DNA of 36,102 nt from Betaproteobacteria bacterium (GCA_009925585.1 RFYK01000007.1:1-36102), one strand, 5' to 3'. Shown: positions 27,157 to 35,959, counted from the stretch's first letter. Program-made: numbers and translations. Notes: generated by a model from the letters alone, not told the origin.

Positions 27157-28107
27157 ATGAACCAATTAGATGCACTGAAACTTTATTCCACCGTGGTGGC
27201 CGACACTGGCGATTTTCAGCAGATCAGCCGCTTTCAACCGCAAGACGCCACCACCAACCCCTCATTGATCCTCAAAGCGGTGCAAATGCCCGCCTACCAG
27301 CAACTCTTGCAAGACACGGTGAACCGCCACCACGGGGAACCGATGGACGAATGGATGGACCGCTTGCTGGTTCAATTTGGTTGCCGGATTTTGGCGCTGA
27401 TACCCGGGCGCGTGTCGACCGAAGTGGATGCCCGATGGAGTTTCGACACCCAGGCCACGGTGGCGCGGGCGCAGCGCATCATTCAGTTGTATCAAAGCGA
27501 GGGCATCGACCCGTCGCGTGTGTTGATCAAGATCGCGGCCACCTGGGAAGGCATCGAGGCCGCCGCACAACTTGAACGCCAAGGCATTCACACCAATTTG
27601 ACCTTGTTGTTTTCATTCGCGCAGGCATTGGCTTGTGGCGACGCCGGTGTGACATTGATCTCGCCGTTTGTGGGCCGTATTTACGATTGGCACAAAAAAG
27701 CGGCGGGTGCGCAATGGGACGAGGCCGCACACGCGGGTGCCAATGACCCCGGTGTGCAAAGCGTGCGCCGTATCTATCACCATTACAAACAACATGGCAT
27801 TGCCACCGAGGTGATGGGTGCGAGTTTTCGCAACACGGGGCAAATCATCGCGTTGGCAGGCTGTGATTTGTTGACCATCAGCCCGGAATTGCTCGCGCAA
27901 TTGCAAAGCAGTCAAGCACCACTGCAACCTGCATTGAGTGTGGCTCAAGCGATGGAGATGGACATGCCTGCGTTGCATCTAAACGAAGCACAATTTCGTT
28001 TTGCGATGAATGAAGATGCCATGGCCAGCGACAAATTGGCAGAGGGCATTCGGGCGTTTTGTGCAGATGCCCGACAACTTGATGCGCTATTGAGCACAAA
28101 GCACTGA
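27157..28107 (+). CDS. tal: Transaldolase (TalB type)
   Basis: Transaldolase moves a three-carbon dihydroxyacetone unit between sugar phosphates in the non-oxidative pentose phosphate pathway. The ATG at 27157 gives 316 residues, matching the TalB class (317 in E. coli); the open frame reaches further up but the family starts MNQLDALK or similar. The catalytic Lys is K125 in [12 protein letters not shown], and D16 in VVADTGDF is the proton-relay Asp. [12 protein letters not shown] (30-41), [29 protein letters not shown] and [10 protein letters not shown] are all conserved. The gene stands alone, 74 bases from the divergent NDUFA9-like start, and converges on the ChaN-like gene. Confidence 0.95.
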   Translation: MNQLDALKLYSTVVADTGDFQQISRFQPQDATTNPSLILKAVQMPAYQQLLQDTVNRHHGEPMDEWMDRLLVQFGCRILALIPGRVSTEVDARWSFDTQATVARAQRIIQLYQSEGIDPSRVLIKIAATWEGIEAAAQLERQGIHTNLTLLFSFAQALACGDAGVTLISPFVGRIYDWHKKAAGAQWDEAAHAGANDPGVQSVRRIYHHYKQHGIATEVMGASFRNTGQIIALAGCDLLTISPELLAQLQSSQAPLQPALSVAQAMEMDMPALHLNEAQFRFAMNEDAMASDKLAEGIRAFCADARQLDALLSTKH

Positions 28108-28118
28108 TCGGCACAGGC

Positions 28119-28158
28119 TCTGATCCGGTTGACCTGTTGATCGATCAGATCATTTTTT
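28119..28158 (+). terminator. Probable terminator after transaldolase
   Basis: TCTGATC (28119-28125) pairs with GATCAGA (28143-28149), followed by TCA and six T residues ending at 28158. A smaller alternative stem is TGATC (28138-28142) with GATCA (28148-28152) directly before the T-run. The structure lies 12 bases after the transaldolase stop and overlaps the end of the convergent ChaN-like gene. The stem is moderately AT-rich, so strength is uncertain. Confidence 0.5.
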
Positions 28159-29043
28159 CTGAAATTGCTGGCACGGGTCGTCGCGGGTGCGTGCCGGTGT
28201 GACCCAAATGAAATCGGCCTTGCCTTGCCAACCCTCCAGCCAAGTGGCTTGTTCGTCAAGGTTTTGAAACGGTGAATGTTCCAAGAACAACACGCTGACG
28301 GACCGAAGTTCAGGGCGATTGGCTTGGATGATTTGCGGCACCCCCAAGTGTTTCCAAGCGTGACCATTGCCGGCCAACAACACCGAAGGCAGATGCTGGA
28401 GCAACACCGACGCCATGCTGGCGTCGCGCGCACGTTGCACAGCGATCATCGCGTCAAACATGTCGGCGGGCAAGGCAGAGCAATGGCCTTCATCAATCTC
28501 TTGACGCAATTGTTTCAAGCGGGCTTCATTCAACGGCGCTTGCCGCAATAAAGCTTGCAATGGGCTTGACACACTTTGCCCTCGGCTTTTGAATACCTCG
28601 CGCGTTTGACTGGCAGGCAGGTTGCCGCCGTACAAGGACAAGCGCGATTGCCGTACCGCATCAAACAACGCTTGGTGCATCGGCCACTGCCAACCATCGG
28701 CATCAAACCCGGCTTGCGCCAACGCATCAGGCAAGGGCAGACGCGGGTCTGCCAACTGGCCTGCGTTCATGTGCTCGGCCACCACGGTCAGCTGGGTTGG
28801 GCGCCAAGCCAACAACAGTTCGGCGCGCAGTTTGTGGTGGCGTGGGTTGTCGTGAATTTCACCCAGCACCGACACATCGGCGAGGTTGAGCGCATCTTGC
28901 AAATCAGATGGTTTGACCTGCGCGCCGAGGTTCACATCAAACAGTTGTTCGTCGCTGGCGAGGGTGGTGAATGCAACCGCCACAGGCACAGTGATGACCA
29001 ACAGCAAGCCCGCGAACAGGCGCATCAAGCGCAGTGAAGTCAT
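28150..29043 (-). CDS. ChaN-family heme-binding protein (secreted or lipid-free)
   Basis: The ATG at 29043 gives 297 residues with a signal peptide (MTSLRLMRLFAGLLLVITVPVAVAF, about 1-25). Another ATG at 29076 adds 11 hydrophobic residues and is less likely. The ChaN/DUF399 domain follows: VSVLGEIHDNPRHHKLRAELL, with the conserved E-x-H-D-N-x-x-H, then LTVVAEHMNAGQ, ALFDAVRQSRLSLYGGNLP, and VLLAGNGHAWKHLGVP with a further His. Campylobacter ChaN binds two cofacial hemes and works in iron uptake. Members are often lipoproteins, but no lipobox Cys is visible here. The C-terminus WVTPARTRDDPCQQ is polar. No heme-uptake genes are nearby, so the role is inferred from family alone. Confidence 0.82.
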   Translation of the reverse strand: MTSLRLMRLFAGLLLVITVPVAVAFTTLASDEQLFDVNLGAQVKPSDLQDALNLADVSVLGEIHDNPRHHKLRAELLLAWRPTQLTVVAEHMNAGQLADPRLPLPDALAQAGFDADGWQWPMHQALFDAVRQSRLSLYGGNLPASQTREVFKSRGQSVSSPLQALLRQAPLNEARLKQLRQEIDEGHCSALPADMFDAMIAVQRARDASMASVLLQHLPSVLLAGNGHAWKHLGVPQIIQANRPELRSVSVLFLEHSPFQNLDEQATWLEGWQGKADFIWVTPARTRDDPCQQFQKK

Positions 29044-29076
29044 GGCAACGATAAGGGTTAGGAAATCGGCAACCAT

Positions 29077-29246
29077 AACCTTTTTATGCGGTTGCCCACT
29101 GCTTGCCGAAGGATTTCCCTGATGCGTTCGAATCCGAAAAGGGCTGAGTTTAAGCAGGCATAAAGAAATAAAGAAATTAAATATTCGAATTCAAAGGAAA
29201 TAAAAAATCAATATCAATTCAGTGCTTTAACCCTTTAAATACAGGC
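29077..29246. promoter_or_regulatory. AT-rich divergent intergenic region upstream of the LysR gene
   Basis: This 170-base gap between the ChaN-like and LysR starts turns AT-rich from about 29150. It holds ATTCGAAT (29183-29190), a small palindrome that fits a LysR T-N11-A-type half-site by base content only. LysR genes usually control a divergent gene, which would be the ChaN-like gene, but no sharp operator can be named. Confidence 0.3.
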
Positions 29247-30245
29247 ATGACACTCGCCAAAACTGCCAACATCAAACAACTGATCACATTTCAGAAAGTG
29301 GCTCGTTTGGGCAATGTCAGTCTTGCCGCAGAAGAACTGTTCCTCAGCCAGTCAGCCACATCCATTCAACTGTCCAACCTGGAAGATGCAGTGGGCACCA
29401 AATTGCTCAACCGCACCGGCAGAGGCATCCGACTGACCGAAGCAGGAGAGGTGCTCTACACCTTGAGCGAGCGCGTACTGAATGTGTGGCAAGAGGTGAG
29501 CGATGAAATGGAGTCTTACCTCGGTGACTTCACTGGCACCTTGCGAATCGGCGCTGTGACCACGGCCGAGTATTGGTTGCCCCATGTGTTGGTCAATTTC
29601 GCAAATGCCAATCCAAAAGTGAAATTGAAGTTGCAAGTGGCCAACCGGGATGAAGTGGTGCGCTACCTTGCTGCCAATGAGATTGACCTTGCCGTCATGG
29701 GTCGAGCACCTCAAGAGGTCAAGGTGAAGTCCACCAGCTTTGCCAACAACCCCACCGCTTTTTTGGCCGCACCGTCGCATGTGTTGATGCACACCCCCGG
29801 CTTGAATTTGGAGATGCTGGCGAATTCACAGATGTTGGTTCGTGAAAAAGGCTCTGGCGCACGTGCATCATTGGAGCGAATTTTCAGAACAGCAGGATTG
29901 AAGTTGAGCATGGGTGCGGAACTGTCCAGCAACGAATCCATCAAGCAACTGTGCATCGCAGGGTTGGGGCCAGCCTACTTGTCCTTGCAATCGTGTTTAT
30001 TGGAAATCCGCGCAGGCTTGTTGTCGGTGTTGCCATTGGCAAACAACCCGATGAACCGGCGTTGGCATGTGGTGCATTTGGAGAACAAACCCCTGTCGCA
30101 GGTGGCAACGGTGTTCATGGAGCATTTGATTCGCCACGGGCAAGCTGACATTGAACGGCAACTCGAGTTGATGTCCAAAATTCCCTTGGACGGGATGGCC
30201 GCATTGCACAGCAAACCCGAGGAACCTGATGCGCTGTCGCCATGA
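29247..30245 (+). CDS. LysR-family transcriptional regulator (CbbR-like)
   Basis: This 332-residue regulator has an N-terminal winged HTH at about residues 7-66: IKQLITFQKVARLGNVSLAA, then EELFLSQSATSIQLSNLEDAVG and KLLNRTGRGIRLTEAGEVLY. The spacing and words (L-F-L-S-Q-S-A-x-S, Q-L-x-x-L-E) resemble CbbR-type LysR proteins. Residues about 95-305 form the periplasmic-binding-fold effector domain (GTLRIGAVTTAEYWLPHVL, MLVREKGSGARASLERIF). CbbR proteins activate RuBisCO operons in autotrophs, but no cbb genes are near, so I would not call it CbbR. It is divergent from the ChaN-like gene and nearly abuts the convergent hepT-like gene. Target and effector are unknown. Confidence 0.87.
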   Translation: MTLAKTANIKQLITFQKVARLGNVSLAAEELFLSQSATSIQLSNLEDAVGTKLLNRTGRGIRLTEAGEVLYTLSERVLNVWQEVSDEMESYLGDFTGTLRIGAVTTAEYWLPHVLVNFANANPKVKLKLQVANRDEVVRYLAANEIDLAVMGRAPQEVKVKSTSFANNPTAFLAAPSHVLMHTPGLNLEMLANSQMLVREKGSGARASLERIFRTAGLKLSMGAELSSNESIKQLCIAGLGPAYLSLQSCLLEIRAGLLSVLPLANNPMNRRWHVVHLENKPLSQVATVFMEHLIRHGQADIERQLELMSKIPLDGMAALHSKPEEPDALSP

Positions 30246-30271
30246 AAAAACCCTTGAAAGCGAGACTGGCT

Positions 30272-30688
30272 TCAAGTGTTGTCGTGCAACACCATTTGTT
30301 GGCTGAAAGTCAGAAATTCATCCAAGTGTTGCGTGAGGATATTGACAGTGATTGGCAGTTGCAGGGCTTGGTAGTCGTGAACCGCGATGTTGCGAAAGCC
30401 GATCATGCGTTTCATTTGGTCGGCGATTGATTCGGAGATCCAGTGGGCTTGTGCCAACAGGGTGAAGGTGTCTCTGGCGCTTTGGGTGATGCCAAGCCGC
30501 TCTCGGCGAATGATGTGCAGGCCCATGTCCAGTGCCGCTTCGCATGCACGTTGAATATTGAGAATGGCGGCATCTTGACGGCTGAAGTCATGGGCAAACC
30601 CGTTGGGGTCAACGTCATATTCCTCGCGAGCTCGGGCCACACACCGTTCGATGGTGGCGGCTTTGTTGATCAAGACATCATCTGCCAT
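30272..30688 (-). CDS. hepT: HepT-like toxin (HEPN ribonuclease) of a MntA-HepT pair
   Basis: This 138-residue, all-helical protein is a HEPN-fold DUF86 member. It carries R99-N-I-A-V-H104-D-Y106, the R-x4-H-x-Y motif used by HepT toxins for RNA cleavage; in characterised systems the Tyr is also the site that the partner adenylylates. GLHIIRRERLG and DTFTLLAQAHWI are conserved helices. It starts 11 bases inside the end of the mntA-like gene, on the same strand, the usual overlap for such a pair. The protein is slightly shorter at its N-terminus than some relatives. The catalytic motif is intact, so it should be active if expressed. Confidence 0.86.
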   Translation of the reverse strand: MADDVLINKAATIERCVARAREEYDVDPNGFAHDFSRQDAAILNIQRACEAALDMGLHIIRRERLGITQSARDTFTLLAQAHWISESIADQMKRMIGFRNIAVHDYQALQLPITVNILTQHLDEFLTFSQQMVLHDNT

Positions 30689-31082
30689 ACACCACTCCGC
30701 TGTCCATCACATCTTGAAGCAGAGGTCCACGCGCAGCATCCAGATGAAGTTTTTCGGTGAGCATGGCTGCCTCGAACAACCCGACATGGACATCTCGGGC
30801 CCAAAGGCGCTGACCTTCCATCAGTATCTGGTGTTGCATGACGGTGGAAGCGGCCCGTAAATCCAATAAGTCAACAGGACAAGCAACCACATCAGAGATG
30901 GCGCCTGACAGGTCAAACAACTCGACCGGGTTGACATAGCCCTCGACCAATACCGCCAAATCTAAGTCGCTGAATGGACGGGCATGTTGGCCTTGTTGTT
31001 GCACGCGGCTTCCAAAAGCGTAAACCGCCATCAACCGGGGAAGCTTTTCTTTCAGCAGATCAACCAAGGCTTGAAATTCCAT
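30678..31082 (-). CDS. mntA: MntA-like nucleotidyltransferase antitoxin
   Basis: The ATG at 31082 gives 134 residues; longer frames run into the groEL terminator hairpin, so they are unlikely. The polymerase-beta-like nucleotidyltransferase motif is YAFGSRVQQQGQHARPFSDLDLAVL, with G24-S25 and D39-x-D41. Here 13 residues separate G-S from the D-x-D, whereas the usual spacing in these minimal nucleotidyltransferases is 10, so there is a three-residue insertion in the loop. MntA adenylylates the Tyr of HepT with ATP and so silences it. A short all-helical C-terminal part (LFEAAMLTEKLHLD) follows. It overlaps hepT by 11 bases. It begins 31 bases after the end of the groEL terminator's T-run, leaving little space for a separate promoter. 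Confidence 0.84.
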   Translation of the reverse strand: MEFQALVDLLKEKLPRLMAVYAFGSRVQQQGQHARPFSDLDLAVLVEGYVNPVELFDLSGAISDVVACPVDLLDLRAASTVMQHQILMEGQRLWARDVHVGLFEAAMLTEKLHLDAARGPLLQDVMDSGVVYGR

Positions 31083-31113
31083 GGCGCCATTGTGTCGCAT
31101 TCGCCGGACCATG

Positions 31114-31145
31114 AAAAAACCCCGCAGAACTTGCATTCTGCGGGG
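31114..31145 (-). terminator. Intrinsic terminator of groESL
   Basis: On the minus strand CCCCGCAGAA (31145-31136) pairs with TTCTGCGGGG (31129-31120) across a 6-base loop, and is followed by six T residues (31119-31114). This is a textbook terminator 54 bases after the groEL stop. Confidence 0.92.
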
Positions 31146-31157
31146 TTGTGGTTGTCG

Positions 31158-31171
31158 GGGCAGCGCTGCCC
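31158..31171. repeat. GC-rich 14-bp palindrome between groEL and its terminator
   Basis: GGGCAGCGCTGCCC is a perfect self-complementary palindrome. It is followed on the plus strand by TTGCGGGCTGCGC, which partly repeats the same motif and can pair with it. The pattern resembles the REP-like palindromes found after operons in many proteobacteria. I cannot test the copy number here. Confidence 0.45.
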
Positions 31172-31199
31172 TTGCGGGCTGCGCTCGACTAACAGGGGA

Positions 31200-32873
<1,674 letters not shown>

Positions 32874-32923
32874 TCAATTTAAAAAAACGATGCGTGGGAA
32901 GAATTGCGTGCGCGCAGCGGCAA

Positions 32924-33214
32924 TTACTTCTCAACAACGGCGAACAGGTCTTCTTCTTTCATCACCAACAATTCGTCACCGTCGACTTTGACGGTTTGTC
33001 CGCTGTATTTGCCAAACAGCACGCGGTCGCCCACCTTGACGCTCATCGCACCGAGGTCGCCTTTGTCGTTTTTCTTGCCTGGGCCGACGGCCAAGACTTC
33101 ACCTTGGTCAGGCTTTTCGGCGGCGTTGTCGGGGATGACGATGCCAGAAGCGGTTTTGGTTTCGCTTTCAATGCGCTTGACGATCACGCGATCGTGCAAA
33201 GGACGAAGTTTCAT
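32924..33214 (-). CDS. groES: Co-chaperonin GroES
   Basis: The ATG at 33214 with AGGAGAA ahead gives 96 residues; a longer frame runs into the leader. GroES is a heptameric lid for Gro[18 protein letters not shown] is the standard start. [20 protein letters not shown] is the mobile loop that contacts GroEL, with I-V-I at its tip. [32 protein letters not shown] and [16 protein letters not shown] complete the barrel. The leader from the transcript start to the ATG is about 90 bases and carries the CIRCE operator near its 5' end. Confidence 0.98.
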   Translation of the reverse strand: MKLRPLHDRVIVKRIESETKTASGIVIPDNAAEKPDQGEVLAVGPGKKNDKGDLGAMSVKVGDRVLFGKYSGQTVKVDGDELLVMKEEDLFAVVEK

Positions 33215-33292
33215 GGGTTCTCCTGAGGGAAACTGAAAAGACAAAAAATAGGCACCTGAGGTGCACAAACTCAAACCGACCGGCGTGCAGTG

Positions 33293-33319
33293 TTAGCACT
33301 CGACCGACTAGAGTGCTAA
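33293..33319. promoter_or_regulatory. CIRCE operator (HrcA binding site)
   Basis: TTAGCACTC (33293-33301), nine-base spacer (33302-33310), GAGTGCTAA (33311-33319). This is the exact CIRCE consensus inverted repeat bound by the HrcA repressor. It lies immediately downstream of the promoter, so HrcA would block transcription initiation of groESL until heat shock or GroEL titration. hrcA itself is not in the window. Confidence 0.97.
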
Positions 33320-33320
33320 T

Positions 33321-33347
33321 GATAAGGGTAAACCTGACAATTTCAAG
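33321..33347 (-). promoter_or_regulatory. Heat-shock promoter of groESL, sigma-32-like with overlapping sigma-70-like boxes
   Basis: On the minus strand CTTGAAA (33347-33341) is the exact sigma-32 -35 box and CCCTTATC (33328-33321) resembles its -10 box, with 12 bases between. Overlapping it, TTGAAA (33346-33341) and TATCAT (33324-33319) are 16 bases apart and fit sigma-70. The predicted transcript start falls inside the CIRCE element. Confidence 0.78.
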
Positions 33348-33586
33348 CCTGTTGTCGAAGAATCTGGGCTCAGCGGCTTGATCTGCTGACCCAGGCGGCT
33401 TGTCAGGCGTCGATTATTTAACCTATCTGTTGTATTTATAAATAAATATAAATCTAAAATATTGTAAATATTTCAAAAATAACAAATTCAGATCATAAAA
33501 TACTAAAAAATCATAATTTGAGAATTGATAAAGGCTAACTTTGGGAATCACCAACACAGGTCGAATGAAAAAGGAAGTGACAGGCC
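33348..33586. other. AT-rich intergenic stretch upstream of the adhesin remnant
   Basis: The interval is strongly AT-rich from about 33410 to 33540, unlike most of the window. It holds a perfect 7-bp stem, AAATATT (33457-33463) and AATATTT (33467-33473), with a 3-base loop, and ATTTATAAAT, a 10-base palindrome near 33434-33443. No reading frame with a start and Shine-Dalgarno is credible. AAGGAAGTG sits just ahead of an ATG at 33587. The composition suggests acquired or decaying DNA and a likely H-NS target. Confidence 0.5.
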
Positions 33587-34445
33587 ATGAACTCACCACT
33601 GACAAACCATTTGTGCGCTAAATGGGACCAATGTTTACGTCTCAGGCAATGCAGTGCGCTCAGACTACCTGTTGCAGGCCAACAGTGGGTACATATCGGG
33701 CTATGTGGGCAACTCGGATCAGGTTTACCTGATGACCAACTCCAATGTGTTGCCTTACACCACCCGCTCGTTTGTCGAAGTGCAGACCGGCGGTGTGAAT
33801 ATCGGATCGAATCAGGTCATCCACCTTTTTCAAGGAACCATCGATCAAACGGGGACATTGACAGCCTTGAACCCCAGAAATGGCTTGTATGTGTCCTCAG
33901 CGCATTCGGCTTTGTATTCACAGGGCAGCAGCCAAAGCACATTTGTGGGTTGGATGCCCGCGTCTTCCGACCCCAGTGCTTATGCCAAGGGCAATGGATT
34001 GGTGGCGGACGCCAGTGGCACGTTGCTGCGCAGTTCATCGGCGCTGACGCTGAGCGGCTCAACCATCAGCTTGAACGACAACCGTTTGCAACATGTCGCT
34101 GCTGGCACCGAAGGCACCGACGCCGTGAATGTGAATCAGTTGAATGCCTTGGCGAACAGTTCGACCGCGCAATTCAAAGCGTTGCAATCCGAAGTCGGCC
34201 ATTTGCAGAACCAAATACTTGGCGCCGAACGTGGCATTGCAGGGGTGGCCGCGATGACCCAGCTTCCTGCTTTGTCAGAGGGACAGCAATTCAATGTCGG
34301 GCTGGGATGGGGTTCATACAACCACCAAAATGCTTGGGCCCTTGGCGCCCATTGGCGCATCAAGGACAACCTCATTGGAAAACTGTCAACCAGTCTCTCG
34401 CCCGGCGCTTACGTGACGGGTGTTGGCGTGTCAATGGGGTTTTGA
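33587..34445 (+). pseudogene. 5'-truncated YadA-like trimeric autotransporter adhesin
   Basis: The sense frame can be read from 33603, after an in-frame TGA at 33600-33602: ALNGTNVYVSGNAVRSDYLL, later SSSALTLSGSTISLNDNRL, HVAAGTEGTDAVNVNQLNAL and the C-terminal anchor GIAGVAAMTQLPALSEGQQF to YVTGVGVSMGF. N-x-R-x-x-H-V-A-x-G-x-x-x-T-D-A-V-N-V-x-Q-L is the YadA neck, and the last 70 residues are the membrane barrel strands. There is no signal peptide. A well-placed ribosome site and ATG at 33587 (MNSPLTNHLC) are in a different frame. So the 5' part, including the signal and most of the passenger, appears lost. It is a remnant or, less likely, a frameshifted short adhesin. The start at GTG 33654 gives 263 residues but cannot be exported. 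Confidence 0.7.
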
Positions 34446-34461
34446 TTTGGGCAAACATAAC

Positions 34462-34538
34462 TGGTCGGGGTGAGAGGATTCGAACCTCCGGTCTCTACGT
34501 CCCGAACGTAGCGCTTTACCAGACTAAGCTACACCCCG
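34462..34538 (-). tRNA. tRNA-Pro (anticodon CGG)
   Basis: Read on the minus strand from 34538, the gene starts CGGGGTG and ends CACCCCG-A-CCA, giving a perfect 7-bp acceptor stem with encoded CCA (34464-34462). The anticodon arm is CTACG-TTCGGGA-CGTAG, so the anticodon is CGG, reading CCG (Pro). The T-arm has GGTTCGAATCC. Length is 77 with CCA. A -35-like TTGTCA (34574-34569) lies 17 bases from a poor -10 (TATTTC, 34551-34546). The 3' end faces the adhesin remnant, 16 bases away. Confidence 0.97.
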
Positions 34539-34672
34539 AATTGGCGAAATATTTTAAACACCCGGCCATGACAATGAGGTGGTTATTTGTCTGTTCCCCT
34601 GGATTTACTTGCTAAGATTGAAAAGACCCAGTGTCGTGTTTTGGCCGTTTTTTTTAAGTTCATTGATTTCAT

Positions 34673-34945
34673 ATGCGGTACCTGTTCAAAAACATTGCTT
34701 TTGCGTTGTGGGGCTTTTTTGCATGCCACGCTTGGGCGGGCGACATGGCTGAATGCGCCAAGATTGAAGACAAAGACAAGCGCAACTACTGCATGGCGAG
34801 TTACGCTGCCAGCGGCACTTATTGCGACATGATCAAGAGCTACGAAATGCGCCGCGACTGCATGTCCAAGGTGGTACAAAAACAGCGCGAGCTCAGCTAT
34901 AAAGTCGTGCGAAAAACCAAGCCGCCAGAAGAAGAGGCGAAATAA
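34673..34945 (+). CDS. Small secreted cysteine-containing protein, unknown function
   Basis: This 90-residue protein has a signal peptide (MRYLFKNIAFALWGFFACHAWA, cleavage after A-W-A). The mature part of about 68 residues has four cysteines: AEC, NYC, TYC and RDC. They are spaced so that C-x12-C and C-x12-C pairs could form two disulfides in a helical hairpin: CAKIEDKDKRNYC, then CDMIKSYEMRRDC. The repeat C-x-K-I-x-D-K-D-x-R-N-x-C recalls short periplasmic proteins seen in Burkholderiales, but I do not recognise a named family. The tail (VVRKTKPPEEEAK) is charged. The gene stands alone between tRNA-Pro and ispB, convergent with ispB. The codon use is normal for the window. Confidence 0.68.
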   Translation: MRYLFKNIAFALWGFFACHAWAGDMAECAKIEDKDKRNYCMASYAASGTYCDMIKSYEMRRDCMSKVVQKQRELSYKVVRKTKPPEEEAK

Positions 34946-34948
34946 ACC

Positions 34949-35902
34949 TCAGCTTTGACGGCTGAGTAACTGCTCTGCCAATTCTTGTAGCGCAGACTTG
35001 TGAACACTGGCAGGTAAAACTTCTAAAGCATCCAAGGCCAATTGCGCTTGCGCACTCGCTGCCTCGCGTGTGGCCTGCATGGCGCCTGTGTTTCGAACAA
35101 TCGAGGCGATGTCGTGCAAGGCCTGTTCTTCGCCCTGCTCGATCGCATGTTTGATCAGGGCGCATTCGTTGGCATTGCCGCGTTGCATGGCAAATATCAG
35201 AGGCAAGGTGGCTTTGCCTTCGCGCAAATCATCGCCCAGGTTTTTGCCCATCAGCGTGGCGTCGCCGTCGTAATCCAGCACATCGTCAATCACTTGAAAG
35301 GCGGTGCCCAGGGCTTGGCCATAACGCGCGCAGGCGTCTTCCGTGGCTGCATCGATGCCCATGAGCACGGCGGGCAGGCGCGTGCTGGCTTCAAACAATT
35401 TGGCGGTTTTGCTGCGAATCACGTTCAAGTAGCCGTCTTCGCTGAGAGAGGCGTCATGCATGTTCATTAACTGCATGACTTCGCCCTCGGCAATCACGTT
35501 GGTGGCATCGGCCACGATGTCGAGCACACGCATGTTTTGGCATTCCACCATCATCTGAAAAGCCCGCGAATACAGAAAGTCGCCCACCAGCACACTGGCC
35601 GGGTTGCCAAACAAAGCGTTGGCAGTGGGTTTGCCTCGACGCAACTTGGAGTCGTCCACGACGTCGTCATGAAGCAAGGTGGCGGTGTGGATGAATTCAA
35701 TCACCGCTGCCAATGTGTGGTGATGTTGCCCTTGGTAGCCCAAAGCCCCGGACATCAACAGCAAAAGCACGGGCCGCAAGCGCTTGCCGCCGGCTTGAAT
35801 GATGTGTTGCGACACTTGCCCGACCAAAGGCACACCAGAGGACAGGCGTTGCGAGATGATGCGGTCCACCGCGAGCATGTCCTGCCCGATGAGGCCAGAC
35901 AT
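34949..35902 (-). CDS. ispB: Octaprenyl diphosphate synthase (trans-polyprenyl synthase)
   Basis: This enzyme makes the C40 side chain of ubiquinone from farnesyl diphosphate and isopentenyl diphosphate. The ATG at 35902 gives 317 residues, close to E. coli IspB (323), and places QDMLAVDRII as in relatives. TTG at 35935 is possible; a GTG at 36001 is too far up, because a TATAAT box lies in between. GGKRLRPVL (38-46), LLHDDVVDDSKLRRGK (77-91, first D-D-x-x-D), ASVLVGDFLYSRAFQM, IAEGEVMQLMN and the second motif FQVIDDVLDYDGD are intact. GNPAS and EGEV-x-Q fit the long-chain type. It is divergent from rplU, an arrangement conserved in gamma- and betaproteobacteria. Confidence 0.95.
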   Translation of the reverse strand: MSGLIGQDMLAVDRIISQRLSSGVPLVGQVSQHIIQAGGKRLRPVLLLLMSGALGYQGQHHHTLAAVIEFIHTATLLHDDVVDDSKLRRGKPTANALFGNPASVLVGDFLYSRAFQMMVECQNMRVLDIVADATNVIAEGEVMQLMNMHDASLSEDGYLNVIRSKTAKLFEASTRLPAVLMGIDAATEDACARYGQALGTAFQVIDDVLDYDGDATLMGKNLGDDLREGKATLPLIFAMQRGNANECALIKHAIEQGEEQALHDIASIVRNTGAMQATREAASAQAQLALDALEVLPASVHKSALQELAEQLLSRQS

Positions 35903-35959
35903 GGCCGTCTGAGGGGAGGAAACTGAGGCGCTCAAGGGTTTTGTCTCATGGAATGCCAA

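Noticed and set aside
29126-29135. GTTCGAATCC matching the tRNA-Pro T-arm, as a possible tRNA remnant or attachment site
   Set aside because: Only 10 bases match, the T-loop sequence is common, and nothing else of a tRNA or integrase is nearby.
34446-34461. Attachment-site duplication of the tRNA-Pro 3' end beside the adhesin remnant
   Set aside because: No second copy of the tRNA 3' end could be found between groES and the tRNA, so an integration scar is not demonstrated.
33587-34615. Open frame of 342 codons starting at the well-placed ATG at 33587
   Set aside because: Beyond its first codons the translation is Cys/Arg/His-rich and runs out of frame over the adhesin neck and anchor and through tRNA-Pro. 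The sense frame is the one giving YadA motifs.
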